Source: Thraustochytrium sp. TN22 (taxonomy: Eukaryota; Sar; Bigyra; Thraustochytrida; Thraustochytriidae). Taken from it: a DNA stretch of 64,000 nucleotides. This document shows positions 25,557 to 35,256 of this stretch, piece after piece. Where the stretch lies: assembly GCA_013306675.1 (NCBI GenBank), contig JABLUY010000132.1, positions 37,436 to 101,435 of the forward strand, in the 5' to 3' direction. The notes under the pieces are model-generated. The model ran no database searches. It was not told the DNA's origin and worked only from the letters and a program-made list of their open reading frames with translations. The translations under genes were made by a program, and so were the position numbers. Position 1 is the first letter of the stretch; every line of letters starts with the position of its first letter.

Positions 25557-26701
25557 GTGGTGGTTAGGTGGTTAGAGATCGGAGGTCGACTCGGAGCGCG
25601 GCAAGCAAAATCAAAGCGGCTGCAACATGCCGCAGGGAAGAGCACCGAGGGTCCTGGTGAGTGGACTGGGACGCGCGCGCAGGTGCTGCCGCAGCAGCTG
25701 CCGGCGCCGCTGCAGCTGCCGGCGCCGCTGCAAGGGCAGCAGTCGCAGCGGTCAGTGCAGGAAGCCGAGGGCCCATTGCCGACAAAGGATGCCGCGTAGA
25801 GCTACCTCGCGGGAGCGATCAACGGAACGCACACAATCAGCGGCCTGACCATCTCGGAACGCAGCTACATGGATGCCGGATTCGATGTGGCGAACTCACT
25901 GCAACAATGAAGACCCCAATCTCGTGCCAACCGACGAGTATGTGACGACCAGCGCCCTGCTACAGACGCTCAAGGGGAAGATCAAGAAGCGCACCATTGC
26001 GGCGTGCAATGACATGATGCAGAGCGGCATTCACGACACGGACGAGCGACTCGCGCGCCGACAGCAATGCAGCGTCGAGTCTCAACTCCACTACCAGCAG
26101 CCGCAATCTCGCCACAGACAGCAGCGAGAGTGGAATGGGTGGGGCAAGCAGTAGCTCAGCTAGCTCCAGCCAGAACAATCAGGAGGAGAACAATTAGGAG
26201 GAGGAGGACGCACTAGATTCCAGCGTCGCAAGCGCTGGCGCTGGTGGCGACGACCGCAACGACCGATCTGGAGGCAAGAACTCCGAGTCTCATAGGCTAC
26301 CCAGTTCCCAGATCCTCCAGGCGCTCAAGACAAAGTGCGAAGAGGAGAATCTGTCTCATGAGGGCCCCCTTTACGTTCTGCTGCTTAGCTTGTACGGCGA
26401 GCAACACGAGAGGGTTCTGATGACGGACTTCTTCGGTCTGAGCACCATCCGCGAGAGAAGGAGCCCCAGGGACAAGAAGCAAAGGACGAACGACTGTCAC
26501 GCACGGTTCCATGCGGCCCTCGAGAACCTCACGAGCCACAATAGGGAGCACAGCGACGCTTTCCTGGCGTTCAAGAGAGCCGGACTCAAGTCCATGGAGG
26601 CGCACCAGAACGGCATGCGTGGGTTGGCGCGGCAGGCGCTCGACCTTCAGCGGGGAGAGCTCGACCACGCGCGGGACGTGCTCGATCATGAGCGCACGTA
26701 A
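25557..26701 (+). pseudogene. Decayed companion ORF of the Harbinger-type element
   Basis: Coding-like segments run 5' to 3' through all three frames. They are SYLAGAINGTHTISGLTISE and SYMDAGFDVANSLQQ (about 25800-25910), then DEYVTTSALLQTLKGKIKK with CNDMMQSGIHDTDE (about 25930-26045). A long third segment follows, with ALKTKCEEENLSHEGPLYVL, MTDFFGLSTIRERRSPRDKK and a C-terminal helical SLTSHNREHSD-like region ending at 26701. It is interrupted by at least two frame changes and in-frame stops, for example a TAG at about 26196. Harbinger elements typically encode a second, often Myb-like protein that helps the transposase. No Myb motif is certain here, so that role is inferred from position. 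Confidence 0.5.
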
Positions 26702-27054
26702 AGTAAACTAAATCAGGATCGCTGGGGCGGCGAGTCAGAAGCCCCCAGGCGAAAGTTGGATGCGGACTCGCAGAAGTGGACACTGCGAAAGCTATTTTGG
26801 AGATGCTTCATGAGCTGGAGGACGCCCGCCAGACGTCGATCTCAAGTCGCCGTGGAGCTCCGGGCTCTGACACTGACAGCCGAGCCAAGATGGTCGCCAT
26901 CTTCCACCCGCAAACCCGAGGAACAGCGAAGTTAGTTGGAAAAAGAAAGCGCCATCTTTTCAAACGCCTGGTTTTCTAGTTGAAGCTCCACATTGTGCTT
27001 TGGAGCGGTTTGGGGCCGGTCGCGTTCGTGGCAAGGCGGGCCTCATGCTTGGGC

Positions 27055-29391
27055 TCATTCGGCACTCGCTCGCCGCAGTCCTACAGGACTACGATCACGT
27101 GCGCCTGCCGCACGAGCGGCCGGCTTGGCAGTAAGCCGCTGCTCAACGGCACGTGTCTCCCGCCGCTCGACAGCTCGCCGGCCGAGCTTGTAATGCTCCG
27201 CGAGTTGCTTGGCCAGGCCCAGCCTGCGTTGTGTCCCGGAGACGGTGGGATTCGAGCGTCCTTCATGGGCCTTAAGCTGTGCTGCCTCAATGAGCAGCGG
27301 CGGCTCGTCTAGAAAAAGGGCCGACAGTCGACCACCACCCACTGCCACGATGATAGGATCTCTGGTGCTGTCCCCGACGTCGATACAGTGATTGTGCAGT
27401 GCGGCCGCGCAATATATGATGTTGGCGCAGTCTGTGAGGTTTCGAAAGCACACCGCGGACTGAAAGAGAGCCCACCTGTTCTTGAAGATGCCAAAAGCGC
27501 ATTCCACGCTGGACCGAATCCCTGAGAGGCGGACATTGAACGCTTGCGCCTCGTCCGTCGAGAGGCCCTGCTCTACGTGACGGCTGTACTGCCTGAATGG
27601 GATAATGACGTTCTCCGTGAGGGAGTAGCCACCATCCGCCACGAACCAGTACTGACCTAGATCAGGCTTCGCCCGTTCTAGCCAAGAGCCGAGAGGGCTC
27701 AAGGAGAACGCCAGTGCGTCGTTGGTTCCTCCTGGAGTCTTGACGTCGAACATGGTGAAGCGGCGAGTCGCGTCGACACAAGCTTGCACGTTGACTGTAA
27801 ACTTGGGTGTCTTGTGGTTGCAAAGGGCACGGTCGTTGACCGTGTCGATCTGGCGCTCGACTTCGAGAAGCATACCATCGATGGCACCAATGCAGCCTTG
27901 CATGGGCTTGTCTCTGCCCCCCTCTTTGGCGCAGGCGTTGAAGCCCGCGGCCAAGCCCGCTCTCTTCTCCTCGTTATCGAAAGCCGAGACACCATCAGGG
28001 ATGAACTTGTGACGCAGCTGAGCGATGAGATCTCGGCCCTCACTCACATTTTTGGTGGCGGTAGACGCGCTGATGTTCATCACCAAGCCAATGATGTGAG
28101 CGTCGCGACCTGCACAGTAGAGGATCACGCACGCGATGATACAGATCGGCTCGCAGAAGCCACGGCCAGCGCTGGTTGCCTTGCTCCGTGGGAAAATCTC
28201 GCGGAGATCCTCGCCTTCAACGAGGCGAGCGAAGAAGCTCTCCACATCCTTCGGGTGCATGCGAAAGACACCACGGAAGAAGTCGCGCCGCTTCTGCTTC
28301 ACCTCGTCCCATGTGAACGGAGCAGAATCCTTCTGCAGATCGTCGTCTCCTGTGCTGGCTGCCTCCTCTTCCTCCCGATAGAGTGCCACAAGTCCCCGCG
28401 CCAGTTGGCACTGATCTTCGTTGAATGCCGCGTAGCCTCTGTCCACAGCTTTACCCCGGATCCGGACCTGGTCATAGCGTTCCTTCGCGATCCGAATGCT
28501 CACCAATAGACGATCTCTACTTGCCGCAAGTTCGGCAGGCTCGTTTTCCTGGTCGTCTCGCTGGAACGTGGACATGATGCTATGCCAAAGTTCGTCTTCT
28601 TCCTCGTCTGAATCTGACCCCGCCATGCAGCTCTCATCCGTGAGCAAGCAGTCAGCCAGAGCCGAGCTCTGTAGGACCTTGCCGTCCAAAACTGCTTGCG
28701 CGTCCATGCAGGCGGCCATGAGCAAGTCCTCACCCAAGTATGGAGAGCTGCTGCCAGGGTTGAGGGCGCTGCTCCCGATGAGATCTCTGGCAGATATCCC
28801 AAGCAATTCTGTGCCGCTGCTCCCGATGAGATCTCTGGCAGATATCCCAAGCAATTCTGTGCCGCTGCTCCCGATGAGATCGCTGGCAGACATCCCAAGC
28901 AATTCTGTGCAGCCCTGGGACTTGGCCCCCGCGTTGAGGTCCGTGCGGTCGCCGCTTCGCGCCTTGTTGCGGCAGACATCGCTGCCGTCGTAGCCAAGAA
29001 GCTCGGCCTTGATGCTGGCGACACTAGCTCCTTGCCCAAGTCCCACCGCGTAGAGGTCCGTGCGGTCGCCGCTTCGCGCCTTGTTGCGGTAGACATCGCT
29101 GCCGTCGTAGCCAAGAAGCTCGGCCTTGATGCTGGCGACACTAGCTCCTTGCCCAAGTCCCACCGCGTAGAGGTCCGTGCGGTCGCCGCTTCGCGCCTTG
29201 TTGCGGTAGACATCGCTGCCGTCGTAGCCAAGAAGCTCGGCCTTGATGCTGGCGACACTAGCTCCTTGCCCTACGTGAGCGGCATCCAACACGTTTGTGC
29301 CACGCAGCAGCGACAACTGGCCTCCAGGACGGTCCGTTCCGCCGCCCCCCGCTGCGCCCGGTTGCGCCGCACCTCCATCGCGCGACATCAC
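27055..29391 (-). CDS. PIF/Harbinger (HARBI1-like) DDE transposase
   Basis: 778 residues. The C-terminal half matches the DDE_Tnp_4 nuclease of HARBI1: CIGAIDGMLLEV (D505), YWFVADGGYSLTENVI (D586) and SSVECAFGIFKNRWALFQ (E630), so the acidic triad is complete. A helical region at about 300-430 would correspond to the DNA-binding part. The first 200 residues are unusual: three tandem copies of a 39-residue unit (GQGASVASIKAELLGYDGSD...) and three of a 16-residue unit (GTELLGISARDLIGSS). An acidic DSDEEEDELW patch follows. The protein should cut and join the element ends. The intact frame suggests recent activity. The ATG at 29391 is the first in frame. Confidence 0.85.
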   Translation of the reverse strand: MMSRDGGAAQPGAAGGGGTDRPGGQLSLLRGTNVLDAAHVGQGASVASIKAELLGYDGSDVYRNKARSGDRTDLYAVGLGQGASVASIKAELLGYDGSDVYRNKARSGDRTDLYAVGLGQGASVASIKAELLGYDGSDVCRNKARSGDRTDLNAGAKSQGCTELLGMSASDLIGSSGTELLGISARDLIGSSGTELLGISARDLIGSSALNPGSSSPYLGEDLLMAACMDAQAVLDGKVLQSSALADCLLTDESCMAGSDSDEEEDELWHSIMSTFQRDDQENEPAELAASRDRLLVSIRIAKERYDQVRIRGKAVDRGYAAFNEDQCQLARGLVALYREEEEAASTGDDDLQKDSAPFTWDEVKQKRRDFFRGVFRMHPKDVESFFARLVEGEDLREIFPRSKATSAGRGFCEPICIIACVILYCAGRDAHIIGLVMNISASTATKNVSEGRDLIAQLRHKFIPDGVSAFDNEEKRAGLAAGFNACAKEGGRDKPMQGCIGAIDGMLLEVERQIDTVNDRALCNHKTPKFTVNVQACVDATRRFTMFDVKTPGGTNDALAFSLSPLGSWLERAKPDLGQYWFVADGGYSLTENVIIPFRQYSRHVEQGLSTDEAQAFNVRLSGIRSSVECAFGIFKNRWALFQSAVCFRNLTDCANIIYCAAALHNHCIDVGDSTRDPIIVAVGGGRLSALFLDEPPLLIEAAQLKAHEGRSNPTVSGTQRRLGLAKQLAEHYKLGRRAVERRETRAVEQRLTAKPAARAAGARDRSPVGLRRASAE
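28769..28912. repeat. 48-bp tandem repeat within the transposase gene
   Basis: Three near-identical 48-bp units containing gctcccgatgagatc and atcccaagcaattctgt encode three GTELLGISARDLIGSS copies. Copies keep frame, and the few changes are consistent with recent amplification. Confidence 0.85.
28936..29271. repeat. 117-bp tandem repeat within the transposase gene
   Basis: Units begin at 28936, 29053 and 29170 (exact 117-bp period) and encode a 39-residue repeat. DNA identity between copies is nearly complete by eye, including synonymous positions, which points to very recent duplication or gene conversion. Confidence 0.9.
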
Positions 29392-29416
29392 CAGCGCCGC
29401 GCGCTCCTCCGACTAA

Positions 29417-29488
29417 CGACCAGCCCTATAGCGTTTTTGGTCTCCGGCCGAGACGGCGAGACCAAAATCCGTGACCGTACGCTGGTCG
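29417..29488. repeat. Nested inverted repeats upstream of the transposase
   Basis: The outer arms are CGACCAGC (29417-29424) and GCTGGTCG (29481-29488). The inner arms are TTTTGGTCTC (29435-29444) and GAGACCAAAA (29458-29467), with a 13-bp spacer that itself contains a second gagac. The structure lies 25-100 bp upstream of the transposase ATG, on the side where an element terminus or promoter is expected. Confidence 0.75.
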
Positions 29489-29802
29489 GATTTTAGGCCA
29501 CATAAGGTAGGGATGGATGGATCTATGATAGGCTGCGAGGCGCTGCGGCTGTGCCAGGCCTACCTCTAGCTAGCTTGCTAAGTCAGTCACCGTTACCACT
29601 GGCAGCACGAAAAGTACATTTCCATGCATGATGATAGTTAGGCCTGGCGGCCAGGTGGGAACAACGCTTTTTCAAGGTTCGAGGCGACGAAAGCTGAGCC
29701 AAGTTAGTGCCAGCGTCATCACGGTTGTGTCAGCAGTCTGCAGTCGACAGCAGTGGGCAAGCAGCAAATAGGAACATATGAGTCGAAGCGAAGTCTCTCT
29801 CA
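29489..29802. other. Flank between transposon and the Pex14-repeat gene
   Basis: No gene is seen. The sequence is moderately AT-richer, with a CACTGGC motif at 29597-29603. The 3' end of the downstream minus-strand gene lies at 29803. Confidence 0.4.
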
Positions 29803-32800
29803 TCAGAGCCTGCACGAGGAGGACTGCACGAGGCGCAGGTAGGCCTTGGCCAAGAGCGTGCGACGCGGTTGGTCGTCCGTGGTCTGGATCGCGTTGAAGA
29901 GAATTTCCACGAGCTCCTGGCGGGTCAGTCGCGCCGCCTGCAGCGTGGGCCTGACGTCACTTTCGCCGTCCTCCTCGTCCGTCTCTTTGAGCGCCTGGAG
30001 CTGGCGCTCGTCAAGCGGGGCACGCTCGATGATGTCGACGGACTCGTCGAGCGCCACGGCAAATACTGGGAGCGGCGCGGCCTTGAGCGAGGCGAAGAGC
30101 AACTTGGCTAGGACGGGGCCGTCCTGGCGGAACTTGGGACGACCGGCGATGCGGTCATCGATCGCCAGCATGAGGCGCTGCAGCGCCATGAGCGCGAGCG
30201 GCTGCGCGCGCTGGTCGTGCTGTGAGGACAAGGCCGACAGCGTCGATCCAAACGCGAAGGACAGCGTACGCGTCGACGTGGCATGCGGGTGCGCGTCGAT
30301 GGCGGCCTCGAGGTAGCTGGGGATGACGGCCAGGCCGAGCGGAGGCGGGCCCAGGTGGTTGGCGCGCGATGCCTCGCTCGCCGTCTGTGACTCGGCGTGC
30401 GCGCGCACCATGTCGGTGATCCAGCGGTGCGCGCGCAGGTTCAGGTGCACGAACGGGTGCGCGACGCCCACTTGCAGGAGCAGCGCAGCCAAGGCGGCAC
30501 TGGAGGCGACCTGGTCATGCAGCCAGGCCTCACCCGAGTCCAGCAAAAACTCGAGGCGACCGGCGAGCGCCCAGTCGAAGAGCTGCTTGCGCGGATCCTC
30601 CTCCACAGGCGCCGTCCTGGCGCGCGGGTCCGCGGCGCTTCGCAGGTCCTGGTCGCTGTCCGCGCCCTGGTCCAGCGAGACGCCCAGAAGTTCCAGCAGT
30701 GCCGCGGCGGCCGACGCGTCGCCAACATCCTCGCGCAGCTTGCGCTTGAGCAGGTCCTCCAGGTTCACCGTGTCCTGAACGCGTACCTGAAAGGCGTTCA
30801 AGTTTGCGAGCGCGTCCCAGACGAGCATCCAGTCCTCGGTCTGCGGTACCGCCTTGCCGCCCACCACCACCACAGTCAGGTAGCCCATCTGCAGCAGGCG
30901 CGCGAGCTCGGCGTGCACACCGAGATCGACGGGCGCCTGCGATTGCGCCGCCTCCTCTCCCTCGCCCTGGGCCGGCGCGACTTCGCCCGTGCCGTAGAGC
31001 GCCAGAATTGTGCGCCGCGCCAGCACGCCCGTCAGGCCGGCATCTCCGCGGCACAGGCCGTGCACGTGCGCCGAGAAGCTGTGCACGCGGCGCGTGAGCC
31101 AGGTGGCGCGCGCCTCCTGCGCGTCGGCCTTGCCGACCAACATGGACACGAGCTGGGGCGCGAGCTTGAAGATCTCACGCTCCGTGTGTGCGCGCGCCGC
31201 AGTGGAGCGCGCGTCCAGCGAGTCGGCGGGGCGCGCCAAAAAGAAGCCGCCGAGCGCCTCGTTCCACAGGCACTCCGCGACCGACCACAGCATGGGGTCG
31301 CTCCATGCCACCTGTGTATCGGCGTACACGATGGCGCAGCCGACGCGCGAGGCGAGCGTCTTGTCCTCGAGCCGGGACGCCTTGCGCGCCAGCTTGCGAA
31401 AGCCGGCTTCGAGCCGCGGCTGCGGGCTGCGCTCCACGTCGTTGGCCCACGCATAGTCCGGCGCGCCGCGGAGCAGGCCAGCCGCCGCAAAGGCAGCGGC
31501 GGCCGGCGCCAGGCCGTGGCGTGCCGCCGACATGTGCTCGAGCGTCTTGACGATGGCAGGCTCGGTCGCCTCCTTCATGGGCTGGAAGGCAGCGGCCGGG
31601 CTGAAGTGCCCGTGCACGGCACGCGCCAAAAGCATGCCGTGCTCCACGTCAAGGTCGCCCGAGGGCGTGTCGCGCCAGACACGCAGCAACGACTCGAGCA
31701 CCTCCTCGCAGGAGATGAAGTGCAGGTTGATCTGTTGCATCTGGTCCAAGCCCTCCTTGGCGAAGCGATTGATCTGCGACGCGCGCGCCGCCAACTCAGC
31801 ACCAGACTCCAACAGCGTCTGCACGTCCGTCTCGCTCGCCGTCCCGCTGTCCGGCAGGTGGCACTGACGGAGGCCCTTGGCGACGCTGAGCGCGCTAAAG
31901 GCGATGCACGCCGGCTGCACGCGCGCCGCGCGGCTCCTGCTCAAGCAGGTGGCCAGGAGCGCGAGCGCGCGCGCACCGAAGCGCGCGGATGGCACGGCGC
32001 GGCTCTGCAGCGTCGGCAGCAGCGCCACCATGGCGTTCATGGCGCGCTGGAGCGAGTGCCCGGTCGGTTCGGCGTCCTCCGAAAGCTTGTAGCTGTCTTC
32101 GCGCAGCTGCTTGGATGGAATCGTGCACAGGTGCGAGGGCACGAGGCTGACCTTGGCGCGCACAGCGGCCTGCAGCACCTCCTCCTCCGTGAGGCCCTGC
32201 TGCTTGAGAAAGTCCACGCGGTCCTCGATGGGCGTGTCCTGCGTGTCCTTGGACTTGAGAAAGCGCGCGCCGCGCTCCACCATTTCCTCACGCACCCCGG
32301 CGCCTGGGTCCAGGCCGGCGCGCTCGAAGGCCGCGCGGATTTGCGCCTCACTCAGGCCCTTGTCGCGCAGAAATGCCCGCCGCTCCGTCGTGCTCGCGCC
32401 CGCGGTCTTTTCGTTGCGCAGAAACCGCGCGCCCTGCTCCACGAGCGCATCGTCGCTGGCGACCGGGCTCGGACCCGAAGCCGAACTCGGGCGAGGGCGC
32501 GCGTTGACCACCTCGGGCGCGCTCGGGTCCTGGCCCGCCAGCGCAAAGGCCTGCTGCACCTGGGCCTCAGTGAGGCCCTTGGAGCGCAAAAAGGCAGCGC
32601 GCTCCGCAAGGGGCGTCGCGGCGGTCTTGGGGTTGAGCAGAAAGGCCTTGCCCTGCAGCACGATCGGGTCCACAGCCTCGGCGTTCGGGTCCACCCCGGC
32701 GCGCGAAAAGGCGGCATCGACCTGCGCATCCGAAAGGCCCTTGGACGTGAGAAAAGCCCGGCGCTCCGCGACGCTGGAGCTCGCAGCCGCCTGGCTCTGC

Positions 32801-35256
32801 AAGAAGCGCGCGCCTTGTTGCACAAGCGGATCTGTCGTGTCGGCGTCCGCCTCCACGACCTGCAGGTCCTCGGGGCGCGCCTCGATGCCAGCGCGCTGCA
32901 GCGCCTCGCGGATCTCCGCAACGCTCAACTTCTCCGCGTCCTTGAGATAGCGCAGCCGGTCGGCGAGCGGTGAGCTCGCTGCGCGCGGGCTCGTCAGGAA
33001 GCGCCGCGCGCGCTCCACGCGGTCCTCCTCGCGGCCTTCGAGCGCGCGCTCGACCTGCGACTCGGTGAGAAACTTCTTCTCGCGCAGGAACTTGCGCGCT
33101 TCGGCGCTCGCGCCCGTGCGGTCCACAAAAGCCTTGCCGAGCGCCACCATGTCGCGGTCCAGCTGCACCGCGTCCAGCTCGACGCCCACCTTGGCGAAGA
33201 CCGCGACCACCTCCTCGTCGCTCAGACCCTGTTGGCGCAGAAAGACGGCCTGCTTTTGTGCGTCAAAGGTCGAGTCCTCGCTCTTCTCGGCCTTTGCCTT
33301 TTGCTCGCGCAGGAATCGCTCCGCGCGGTCCACGCGGGCGGCGCTCTGGTCGGCCGGCGCGATCGAAGCCATGGCCTCGGCATCCCACGGCAGGCCTGCT
33401 AGCGTAAAGCAGGTCTCCACCTCGTCCAAGGTGAGGCCCTTGCCCAGGAGGAAGCTGACCTTGTCGCGGTTGTCCAGGTCCTGCGTCTTGGCGTTCTGCA
33501 AGAAGCGCTCGCCTTGCTTGACGCGGCGCATCGACTCCGTCTCCTCCTTGGAGGGTGGCTTGCTCTTGCGCGCCGACGTGGAGGGCGGCTGCTGTTTCGT
33601 TCGCACCGGCTCGGGCTCGGACGCGGGCTTGCTCTCCTGCTCCTTGTCCTGAACCTCGGCGCTGGTGGGCTCCATGCTCAGGCCGGCGCTGGTGGGCGCC
33701 ATGCGCAGGCCGGCGGTGCGAATGCCGACCTGAGCGCAAGCCTCCTTGATCTCGCTGTCCGTGAGGCCCTTGGAGCGCAGATAGGCGACCTTCTCCTGGA
33801 GCGGGCGCGACTGCGCGCTGGGGTGCCGCAGAAAGGCGACCGCCTTCTTGACATTGGCGCTGCTGCCCGTGGCCGGCGCCACGTAGGTGGCGCCCGCTTC
33901 TGCGCAGGCCTTCTTAATCTCTGCCTCGTTGAGACCCTTGTCGCGCAAGAAGAGAAGCTTCTCCTCGATGCGCTTGGAGCGAACCGACGGGTGCGTGAGG
34001 AAGGAGACGCCCTTGCGCACCATGTCTTCGCGTGCAGGTTCGCTGGGCCGCTCCGCGACGGCTGCATTCTCGTCCTCGGCGCTGGCGGCGGCCGCCGCCG
34101 GCTCGGCGGGCGCGGTGGCTGGCTGCGCCTTGGGCTTTGCCGGCGGGGGCGGCGTTGCAAAGGCGGCGCGCAGATCGTCGTCGAGGTCGACCTTGGCGCG
34201 CTCGCAGGCGCGCGAAATCTCCGTGGCGGTGAGGCCCTTGGTTTTGAGAAACTCGAGGCGCTCGCGAAGCGTCTTGGACGCCATGGACTTGTGCGTGAGG
34301 AAGATGGCGCCGTTCTTGATCATGTCGTCCCGCGGCGCGCGCTCCTGGTAGTCTTCGAGTGCCGCGAGGTCCTCGGGCGTGGGCAGCGGGTCGACGCGCG
34401 CAACCTCGCATGCGCGCATCATCTCGCCATTGGTGAGGCCCTTGGACTTGAGGAAGGACAGCTTCTCCGCCAAGGGCTTGTGCTGGAGGTCCTCCATGGT
34501 CAGGAATGCCGCCCCGTTGTCCACCATGCTCTGGCGCAGCGGCTCCGTGTACATGAGCGAGGCGGGCGGCTCGACGCCCACCTGCGCGCAGGCGACGCGG
34601 ATCTCGGTGCGGTTGAGGCCCTTGGCCAGTAGGAACTGCACCTTCTCGTCGACGGACCGGTCCTGGACCTGGTCGTCCTGCAAGAAGGTGACGGCGCTGT
34701 CGATGAGCTCGTCGCGCAGCGGATCCGGCACCGGGACGCCGTCGGACGGAATGTAGGCCTGCAGGTTCTGCGCCCAGCCGCGCAAGAGACGCATGGCCTC
34801 CTCCTGCGCGCGCTCCAGGCGGTGGTCCTCACCGCGCTGGCACAGCCCGATGAGCCAGTCCACGTGCTCCAGGTCGAAGACCTGATCGGCCGACTGCAGC
34901 GCGTCGAGCACCTCCTCGAGCGCCAAGATGTCCTCGCCCTGCGACGCCTCGAAGACGCGCCGCGCGTGCTCCACGGGCTCGGTCTCCTGCAGGGTCTGCG
35001 GCGGCGCCTGCGCGGCCGTCGCGGCGACGCCGTCCTTGTCCTCGTCGTCGTCATCGGCCTTGCTCCCGCCGCCGCCGCCGCTGCCGTACGGGTCCCGCGG
35101 CGGCGCGCCGTAGCCGAGCTCCCTGCGCACAAAGGGCCTCGCCGGGTCGCGCTCCTTGGCGTCGCACGCCTCCATGCTCACGCCGGCCGCGCCGCGCGGC
35201 AGCTGCCGCTTGCGCGAGAGCCGCGCGCCGCCGCCGCTGTCGCCGTCGCGCGCCAT
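29803..35256 (-). CDS. Giant protein with about thirteen Pex14 N-terminal-like repeats
   Basis: 1817 residues. Residues 1-175 are basic, Gly-rich and acidic low complexity plus a helical part. From 179 to 1036 there are about thirteen copies of a 48-residue three-helix unit. They begin near 179, 239, 309, 409, 466, 575, 638, 700 (degenerate), 744, 808, 863, 935 and 988. The unit reads as A..FL..........ER..FL.sKGLt..EI..A...aG, for example AERRAFLTSKGLSDAQVDAA. This is the pattern of the peroxin Pex14 N-terminal domain, which binds WxxxF/Y peptides of Pex5 and Pex19 and is present once in Pex14. The remaining 780 residues are helical, possibly ARM/HEAT-like, without a recognised family. No transmembrane segment is evident. 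A scaffold for Pex5-type cargo receptors is an inference. Confidence 0.8.
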   Translation of the reverse strand: MARDGDSGGGARLSRKRQLPRGAAGVSMEACDAKERDPARPFVRRELGYGAPPRDPYGSGGGGGSKADDDDEDKDGVAATAAQAPPQTLQETEPVEHARRVFEASQGEDILALEEVLDALQSADQVFDLEHVDWLIGLCQRGEDHRLERAQEEAMRLLRGWAQNLQAYIPSDGVPVPDPLRDELIDSAVTFLQDDQVQDRSVDEKVQFLLAKGLNRTEIRVACAQVGVEPPASLMYTEPLRQSMVDNGAAFLTMEDLQHKPLAEKLSFLKSKGLTNGEMMRACEVARVDPLPTPEDLAALEDYQERAPRDDMIKNGAIFLTHKSMASKTLRERLEFLKTKGLTATEISRACERAKVDLDDDLRAAFATPPPPAKPKAQPATAPAEPAAAAASAEDENAAVAERPSEPAREDMVRKGVSFLTHPSVRSKRIEEKLLFLRDKGLNEAEIKKACAEAGATYVAPATGSSANVKKAVAFLRHPSAQSRPLQEKVAYLRSKGLTDSEIKEACAQVGIRTAGLRMAPTSAGLSMEPTSAEVQDKEQESKPASEPEPVRTKQQPPSTSARKSKPPSKEETESMRRVKQGERFLQNAKTQDLDNRDKVSFLLGKGLTLDEVETCFTLAGLPWDAEAMASIAPADQSAARVDRAERFLREQKAKAEKSEDSTFDAQKQAVFLRQQGLSDEEVVAVFAKVGVELDAVQLDRDMVALGKAFVDRTGASAEARKFLREKKFLTESQVERALEGREEDRVERARRFLTSPRAASSPLADRLRYLKDAEKLSVAEIREALQRAGIEARPEDLQVVEADADTTDPLVQQGARFLQSQAAASSSVAERRAFLTSKGLSDAQVDAAFSRAGVDPNAEAVDPIVLQGKAFLLNPKTAATPLAERAAFLRSKGLTEAQVQQAFALAGQDPSAPEVVNARPRPSSASGPSPVASDDALVEQGARFLRNEKTAGASTTERRAFLRDKGLSEAQIRAAFERAGLDPGAGVREEMVERGARFLKSKDTQDTPIEDRVDFLKQQGLTEEEVLQAAVRAKVSLVPSHLCTIPSKQLREDSYKLSEDAEPTGHSLQRAMNAMVALLPTLQSRAVPSARFGARALALLATCLSRSRAARVQPACIAFSALSVAKGLRQCHLPDSGTASETDVQTLLESGAELAARASQINRFAKEGLDQMQQINLHFISCEEVLESLLRVWRDTPSGDLDVEHGMLLARAVHGHFSPAAAFQPMKEATEPAIVKTLEHMSAARHGLAPAAAAFAAAGLLRGAPDYAWANDVERSPQPRLEAGFRKLARKASRLEDKTLASRVGCAIVYADTQVAWSDPMLWSVAECLWNEALGGFFLARPADSLDARSTAARAHTEREIFKLAPQLVSMLVGKADAQEARATWLTRRVHSFSAHVHGLCRGDAGLTGVLARRTILALYGTGEVAPAQGEGEEAAQSQAPVDLGVHAELARLLQMGYLTVVVVGGKAVPQTEDWMLVWDALANLNAFQVRVQDTVNLEDLLKRKLREDVGDASAAAALLELLGVSLDQGADSDQDLRSAADPRARTAPVEEDPRKQLFDWALAGRLEFLLDSGEAWLHDQVASSAALAALLLQVGVAHPFVHLNLRAHRWITDMVRAHAESQTASEASRANHLGPPPLGLAVIPSYLEAAIDAHPHATSTRTLSFAFGSTLSALSSQHDQRAQPLALMALQRLMLAIDDRIAGRPKFRQDGPVLAKLLFASLKAAPLPVFAVALDESVDIIERAPLDERQLQALKETDEEDGESDVRPTLQAARLTRQELVEILFNAIQTTDDQPRRTLLAKAYLRLVQSSSCRL

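Larger units (their letters stand above)
25400..29500. mobile_element. PIF/Harbinger-type DNA transposon region
   Basis: This interval holds an intact DDE endonuclease gene on the minus strand (27055-29391) and a decayed companion ORF converging on it. Outer limits are uncertain. On the right, nested inverted repeats lie at 29417-29488 and a ggattttaggcc sequence at 29488-29499. On the left, agcctcaattttcgacg near 25425 is a weak partial match to the reverse complement of that right end. Harbinger elements usually have a 3-bp target duplication; I could not fix one by eye. The DNA here is less GC-rich than its neighbours. Confidence 0.55.

Noticed and set aside
28936-29271. CRISPR-like repeat array
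   Set aside because: The 117-bp units are directly adjacent, without spacers, and encode protein repeats. The same holds for the 99-bp ankyrin and 120-bp WD40 units.
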